DNA of 64,000 bases from Datura wrightii (Eukaryota > Streptophyta > Magnoliopsida > Solanales > Solanaceae), in NCBI GenBank assembly GCA_035772735.1, contig JASDFA010000001.1:79262001-79326000 (forward strand), read 5' to 3'. The stretch's first letter is position 1, and the number at the start of each line of letters is the position of its first letter. The notes beneath the pieces were generated by a model. It saw nothing but the letters and a program-made list of their open reading frames with translations, did not search any database and was not told where the DNA came from. The translations under genes were made by a program, and so were the position numbers. Shown piece after piece: positions 59,522 through 64,000 of the stretch.

Positions 59522-61181
59522 GAGGAGTCACAAAAATTACGTCGTTCCGCGACGTTAAATCAGGCGTTGCATGGGAGGCAACCAATGGAAGGTGAAGTCT
59601 AAGTGGCCCCAAGTATGTTCTCTTCCCTATGTTCTTATAGTTGATGCTTTGGGGATGAAGCTTACTTTTCAAAAAGGGGAGGGGGTATACTTGTGATTTT
59701 TGGGATTTTTGATTCATCTGAGGGTTTTTCTTCCTGTGTTTCTTTTTCCTCAGGCATGCTATCTAGTAGAAGTGGCATGTGGAGGATTTTTATTTTTTTA
59801 ATTTGTGATTTTTTTAAATTAGAATGTAGCTTAGGAGTACTCATCCAATAAAAATGCACTAGTTTTGGTATTTGAAAAAATTGTCCCTGTTTAAAAAATT
59901 TTCTGATGCATTAGCTGTGTATTTTTGACAACACACCTGATTGTTGTGGATCTTCTAATGTCATTTAGTTTGTCAACATGAGTATTCTTGTTAATCCATG
60001 TATAAACAAACCATGTGAGGCTAAAATAGTTCATGTACCATGTGCGAGTGAGGTATAGTAGTTAGTTCGGTATTATGTTGTAGATCTAGAACTTGCCTAG
60101 TTGGTCTTTGCATAGGATAAGGATGGTTGGTTAGGATATGGTCATAGTTTATTTTTTTTTAGCTCACTTTTAGCCTATATTACCCTACCAAAGTTGCAGG
60201 AATCCCTTGATCCCAAGTTTGAGCCTAAAATGACTGTTCCTTTGATTTACCGATCAACCATACCTATTTTTGCAATGAACCTATTTTGGCCTTGGTCCTT
60301 TCTTGGATATTGTGAACCTCAACATAAGCAAAATGCTTAAGTTGAGGGTGGCTAGAGTAGGGGTGCATAAATGGTGGGAACAGAAGAAAGGAAAAGAAAA
60401 GAGAAAAGAAATGGTGACAAATGAGGTTTGTTGAAAAGGAAAAAAGGAAAAAGATGAAAAATGCTGAAAATCTTGGAAAAGAAACCTCAAAGGAAAATAA
60501 AGATGCAAAAAAAAAGTTGAAAACTCACCACACCCATGAAAATGTGTAAAAAGGGGTAAAAAGGGAAGAAAAGGGAATGAAAGAGTAAAAGGATGAAATA
60601 GGTGAATGGTGTAGCTAATATATGTAGTGCCAAGGAAGGGATAGTCACTTATAAAATCTTCCATCTTTACCATGTCCAGTCCCGAGCCTCATTACAAGCC
60701 ATGCCAAGTCCTATAGTGATCCTAACTTGGCCATATGATAAACCAAAGCAGAGAAAATTAGGGCAAACGTATGGTATCTGACACATAATACTCGTAACTT
60801 CTTTGTGAGAGTGAGTGCGTTACTTGTTTAGTCCCATATTATGTTTGACATCTCATATCTGAGTGGGGACTTAATTTGTGTGAGGGTGCATGGATTATGA
60901 TTACTTTTACTGTTGGTCTGGGTGTAAAACATTGGTAATGACTTGATTGTCTCATGATAGATGTATGACATGTTTTGATCCCTGTTTATGATGTTTTGAG
61001 GTTGCTTGTAATACATTCGGTGATGTTGTTCTATGAGAAAGGGTCAACAGAGTTTGTATAGAAAGTGCAAGTTTGTTTGAGTATTGCTTATAGTATCTTA
61101 AGTCTATTTTCTAGTTAAGCGTCGTGTTTAGTTTTTCTTTTCTTTGCCTGAGAACATGCAAAAGTCTTAAGTTGAGGGTAT
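59522..61181 (+). other. T2 3' untranslated region and polypurine tract
   Basis: After the pol stop it reads CGTTAAATCAGGCGTTGCATGGGAGGCAACC, the pol tail shared with U2. Then follow AT-rich sequence, a purine-rich stretch (60370-60600), the conserved block on the opposite strand to the other copies (60685-60813), about 370 bp, and the polypurine tract TTAAGTTGAGGGTAT (61167-61181) at the LTR. The minus-strand ORF 60281-60673 is the complement of the purine stretch and not a gene. Confidence 0.75.
60685..60813 (+). other. Conserved 3' UTR block, T2 copy
   Basis: In sense order: AGCCTCATTACAA (60685-60697), AAGTCC (60706-60711), AGGGCAAACGTATGG (60760-60774) and TTCTTTGTGAGAGTG (60799-60813). 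These are reverse complements of the words listed for T1, W1 and U1, as expected since T2 lies on the plus strand. Confidence 0.7.
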
Positions 61182-62747
61182 TGGTGTACTGTGGATTTAC
61201 AGCACTTTCGACGCAAGAAAATAGCATGGACGTAGGTGTGTTTATGTTGATATGAGGCATTTTTCCTTTGGTTGCAGGATAAATTTGTGTTGGACCTAAA
61301 AATTGCAAAAGAATTCCTGAAGTATGCAAGATATGCTCAAAGTGCAGACCATAGTACGAGTCGTCGGAGGGTCCTATGAGTCGTACTAATGGTCATGAAA
61401 AGTTGCAGAAGGTTAAGGTTGAAGAGATGCAATGTACGCATCTCTGTATGAGTCATACCAAGCTGGTACGAGTCGTGGTGTAGAAGTTGTGACAAAATCC
61501 AGAAAATTTGCATAAAGAGGCTGACTCCTGCTACAGAAAGAAAGTACGAACCATGGGAAGAAGGTACGAGTCGTACTGTGACAGTTGTGATGAACTTCAG
61601 AAGAATTTCAAAGTTTCAGAATCAAACCACAGGAGCTCAGTATAGATCGTAGGATGGAGGTACGAATCGTACCAGGATCCAAAACTTAGCCAAAATTCAT
61701 CCAACCATGCAAGGTACGGATCATAGGATGCTGCTACGGATCGTAGGTTGGCTCGTGAGAATGCGGAACCAGATATGGAAATTTATCCTATTAGCCCAGG
61801 AAAAGGATTCTTCTGTTTGTATAAATACATTTTAGGTTTTATTTTTAGGTAGATAGAGTAGAGTTCGAGAGAAAAGACGAGAGAAGAGATTTTTAGGAGA
61901 ATTGAGTTGATTTAACTTGTGATCAACCTTTTCTTGAATTGTTCTTGTTCTTGCTACTCGTTCTTGAAGATTTTGGTGATTAATTAAAGAAAGTGCTTTT
62001 CTCATTTATTCTTGCAAGTATTGATTTATGTTCTTAATCATCAATACAATTTACAACCTACAACTATGAGAGGTCCATAGCTAGGGTTGTGGCAACCATA
62101 GTGGATTAAGAAGCTAGGGTTGCACAAAGTGATTTTGAAACCAATAAAAAATACTTATATTGTATTCTCTTCATGCTTAAACATTTATTAACAATGTGCA
62201 ACGTTAGGACATGCCCGAATTCTTTACTTGCTTAGGACTAAGAGGAAGAGATTAGGAAAAGAGAATTATAACAGAGCCTTGATTTGGATAATCATTGTAT
62301 TAACATGAGCTGTGGTCGCGGGATAGTTAAATATGGAACTTAGTGATAACAGATAGTTTGAAACCGCTCATGAGACTTGGTCGAGTGATTGAGTATAGTC
62401 ATTCAATAGGGACTGGTCGGTCGTTTGAATGAACTTAAGTTATCAGTTCTATAAGTAAGTATTGGTGATAATCACGAGTATATACCCAAAGATGTTATGA
62501 TTCAATGGGGAACACAAACCCTAGTTATCCTTTAATATTGATTCAAAATCATAATTTTGATAATTTTTTTCATTATTGATTTTCTTTAGAATACCCCTAT
62601 TTTGAAGTAAGTACCTCAAAAGTTCACTTACCAGCTGTAATCTAGTTCTCCAATATTCCCTGTGGGTTCGACCCCAACCTCTAGTTGGGTTTTTTTTGAC
62701 AATGTACGCTTCATACTTCAGTAGGAGGCGTGGTTTGAGCGTTATCA
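61182..62747 (+). repeat. T2 3' LTR
   Basis: TGGTGTACTGTGGATTTACAGCAC to GAGCGTTATCA, 1.57 kb and undisturbed, so it is the best reference for the T family. ACGAGTCGT copies are at 61356-61364, 61468-61476 and 61566-61574, with variants between. TATAAATA is at 61820-61827. Confidence 0.92.
61820..61827 (+). promoter_or_regulatory. T2 3' LTR TATA box
   Basis: TATAAATACATTTTAGG about 250 bp downstream of the last ACGAGTCGT copy. This LTR would direct transcription outward into the K7 LTR. Confidence 0.55.
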
Positions 62748-63321
62748 ATAATTCATTGCCAAAAGTAATGACTCACACCACAAGTCATACCTCAATACCA
62801 CAACTTATGGTTACCACTTGATGTCACCACTATTTCACCCTGACTTCTAAAGTTTCCCACGAATCAGACCATGACTCGTACCACCAAATGACAAGTCATT
62901 TGATCCACCCGTGGTCATGCTTCCAAATTTCTCAGCCCCTTTCCATGAGTCAGGCCACGACTTGTTGTTTCCTACAATGGGTCATACTATGACTAGTTCG
63001 TTCCAAACCTGACACACCAGAAACATCCTACGACCACTTACCACTAGTCATACCACCAACCTACGACTCGCGGTTGCTCTCGTGGAGCTCCTTCATCCTT
63101 CTAACGAGTCGTACAATGACTCGTGGTTTCCTACAACAGGTGGTACAATGACTCGTACCTTCTAAGTAGGGTAGCTCAGTCTCAAACAATGGTTTATTCT
63201 ATGACTCATTAGTCCTTCCCATGACTCGTACCACAGTCATCCTGAGACATTTTTTTCTATATTTTCTATTGATCACATTTCTAATCCTGAGGCCAATCTT
63301 AAGAACTCTTAGGGTATTACA
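62748..63321 (-). repeat. K7 3' LTR, right part
   Basis: Resumes K7 after T2; almost all of it is the near-palindrome array (GACTCGTACCACC, ACGAGTCGTACAATGACTCGTGG and variants, 62780-63240). It ends CTTAGGGTATTACA. Confidence 0.88.
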
Positions 63322-63340
63322 ATATCTCCCCCTTGGGAAT
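63322..63340 (-). other. K7 polypurine tract
   Basis: On minus, AAGGGGGAGATAT directly before the LTR sense start, the same as in K3 at 20837-20855. Confidence 0.75.
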
Positions 63341-63569
63341 ATTCATCCTTGAATGTGGGATAAACATATTAAAAGGCTGGGGAAAGGAACTGCAATCCCA
63401 AATACTGAACAATTGAAGCTGAAATCTGATGGAGTGACTGACTCTGGACTGAAATACATAAGTAAACTGAATTCATGCTTCATACATGTATGCTAGAACC
63501 TGAAAGGAACTGAGAGACATGAACTTGTCATGAAACTGAATAGAGCATTAGGGAGGAAACTGATACCTC

Positions 63570-64000
63570 GTGCTGGAATGGGACTGGCAGGGAATAAATG
63601 CAGGTATCAGCCATCATATCTACTTCGGCTTCCCATGTAGCTCCCTCAACAAGATGATTCCTCCACAAGACTTACAATGAAGCTACTTCTTTGTTCCTCA
63701 ACTTTCAAACCTAACGATCAAGGATCTCAACGGGTACCTCCTCATAGGTAAGGCTATCCTTCACGCCTATGCTCTCCAGTGGGACAACCAAAGCCGGGTC
63801 ACCAATGAACTTCTTCAATAATGATACATAGAAAACTAGATGCACTGACGCTAACTCCGCTGATAGCTCCAACTCATAGGACACCTTACCAACACGTCCC
63901 AAAATCTATATGGGCCAATATATTAGGGACTAAGCTTCTCTTTCTCTCTGAACCTCATCACACCCTTCATGGGAGACACTTTGAAGAACACCCAATTATT
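63570..64000 (-). pseudogene. K7 pol C-terminus: integrase tail and chromodomain
   Basis: On minus, from the window edge: the end of the integrase GPY module, then 63711-63902 (RVGKVSYELELSAELASVHLVFYVSLLKKFIGDPALVVPLESIGVKDSLTYEEVPVEILDR, given here only as landmarks SYELELSAEL, HLVFYVSLLKK, YEEVPVEILDR). A stop replaces the residue after ILDR; then RNKEVASL, a stop, and LWRNHLVEGATWEAEVDMM, which together form the chromodomain. A small deletion near 63612 shifts the end of the frame compared with K3. The chromodomain order after integrase is diagnostic of chromoviruses. The rest of the element lies beyond the window. Confidence 0.88.

Larger units (their letters stand above)
50167..62747 (+). 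mobile_element. T2: T-family Athila/Tat-type element with both LTRs, carrying U2
   Basis: 5' LTR 50167-51428 and 56102-56391 (split by U2), primer site at 56392, pol remnant 56557-59521, 3' untranslated region to 61181, 3' LTR 61182-62747. The flanks read ATAAC (50162-50166) and ATAAT (62748-62752), a 5-bp duplication with one mismatch. Gag and protease are missing between the leader and pol, and part of RNase H is deleted, so it is non-autonomous although all the cis signals for replication (primer site, polypurine tract, two LTRs) remain. Confidence 0.9.
48381..64000 (-). mobile_element. K7: Tekay/Del-like chromovirus, running off the window, carrying T2
   Basis: The 3' LTR is split into 48381-50166 and 62748-63321 by T2; a polypurine tract (63322-63340) and the 3' end of pol (to 64000) follow on the minus strand. 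Its 5' side is outside the window. The first dinucleotide has mutated (TATCACAAC for TGTCACGAC). The left flank is ACAAC; the other flank is not visible. Confidence 0.88.

Noticed and set aside
60281..60673. 130-residue minus-strand ORF, rich in Phe, Ser and Leu
   Set aside because: It is the complement of the purine-rich 3' UTR stretch of T2; low complexity, no start context or family, and the sense element runs the other way.
62760..63240. CRISPR-like array of short repeats
   Set aside because: The repeated units are 9-12 bp, imperfect and irregularly spaced, within an LTR of a plant retrotransposon; no repeat-spacer regularity.
1..64000. Host protein-coding gene within the nest
   Set aside because: Every reading frame above background could be assigned to a retrotransposon, the MULE fragment or an LTR; no exon-intron series of a host gene was recognised by eye. 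A protein-level database search would be the deciding test.

Overview
This window looks like plant nuclear DNA consisting entirely of transposable elements; I found no host gene, tRNA, rRNA or satellite array. It is a nest of decayed Ty3/gypsy LTR retrotransposons plus one piece of a Mutator-like (MULE) DNA transposon. Long chromodomain-bearing gypsy elements mixed with Athila/Tat-type elements, together with the LTR sequence style, suggest an angiosperm, most likely a Solanaceae species with a large genome (pepper-like). The family assignment is inference.

Five LTR families are named here for convenience. K is a Tekay/Del-like chromovirus: LTRs of about 2.3 kb running in sense from TGTAAT to TGACA, a TTGGTATC-type primer site and a chromodomain. 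T, U and W are Athila/Tat-type: LTRs of about 1.5-1.6 kb and, where visible, a primer site of the CGTTGCCG type. F1 is an Athila/Tat-type element on the + strand whose own LTRs are not visible.

Layout. F1 is the oldest layer, with protease at 1555-2468, RT/RNase H/integrase at 9761-12680, a spacer at 12681-13025 and 40595-41879, and a third ORF at 41880-45060. K-type LTR K1 (1-1554) adjoins it. T1 (-, 2469-9760) interrupts its pol. W1 (-, 13026-17036 and 40112-40594) interrupts its spacer. K2 (+, 17037-18552, 29772-33263, 36201-36853) sits in W1. K3 (-, 18553-29771) sits in the 5' LTR of K2, and solo LTR K4 (23182-25493) sits in K3. Solo LTR K5 (33264-36200), itself carrying a MULE fragment, sits in the K2 RNase H. 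U1 (-, 36854-40111) sits in the K2 integrase. A large deletion then joined U1 directly to the far LTR of W1. Solo LTR U3 (43174-44575) splits the F1 third ORF.

To the right, a T-type LTR (T3, from 45474) carries solo LTR K6 (46052-48305) and element K7 (-, 48381 to beyond the window). K7 carries T2 (+, 50167-62747) in its LTR, and T2 carries truncated U2 (-, 51429-56101) in its own 5' LTR. The nest reaches five levels (F1, W1, K2, K3, K4). Five insertions have 5-bp target duplications that I can read, one perfect and four with a single mismatch.

Every element is broken by stops, frameshifts or deletions, so none looks autonomous. The most interesting signals are non-coding. The 3' untranslated regions of three LTR families share a block of about 130 bp at nearly the same distance from the 3' LTR, next to a purine-rich stretch. 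Arrays of short near-palindromes occur in the LTRs of several unrelated families. Hairpins sit at the sense start of the T, U and W LTRs. The F1 third ORF has a possible private promoter and intron. All alignments were done by eye; boundaries are good to a few bases where terminal TG/CA and target duplications are given and looser elsewhere.
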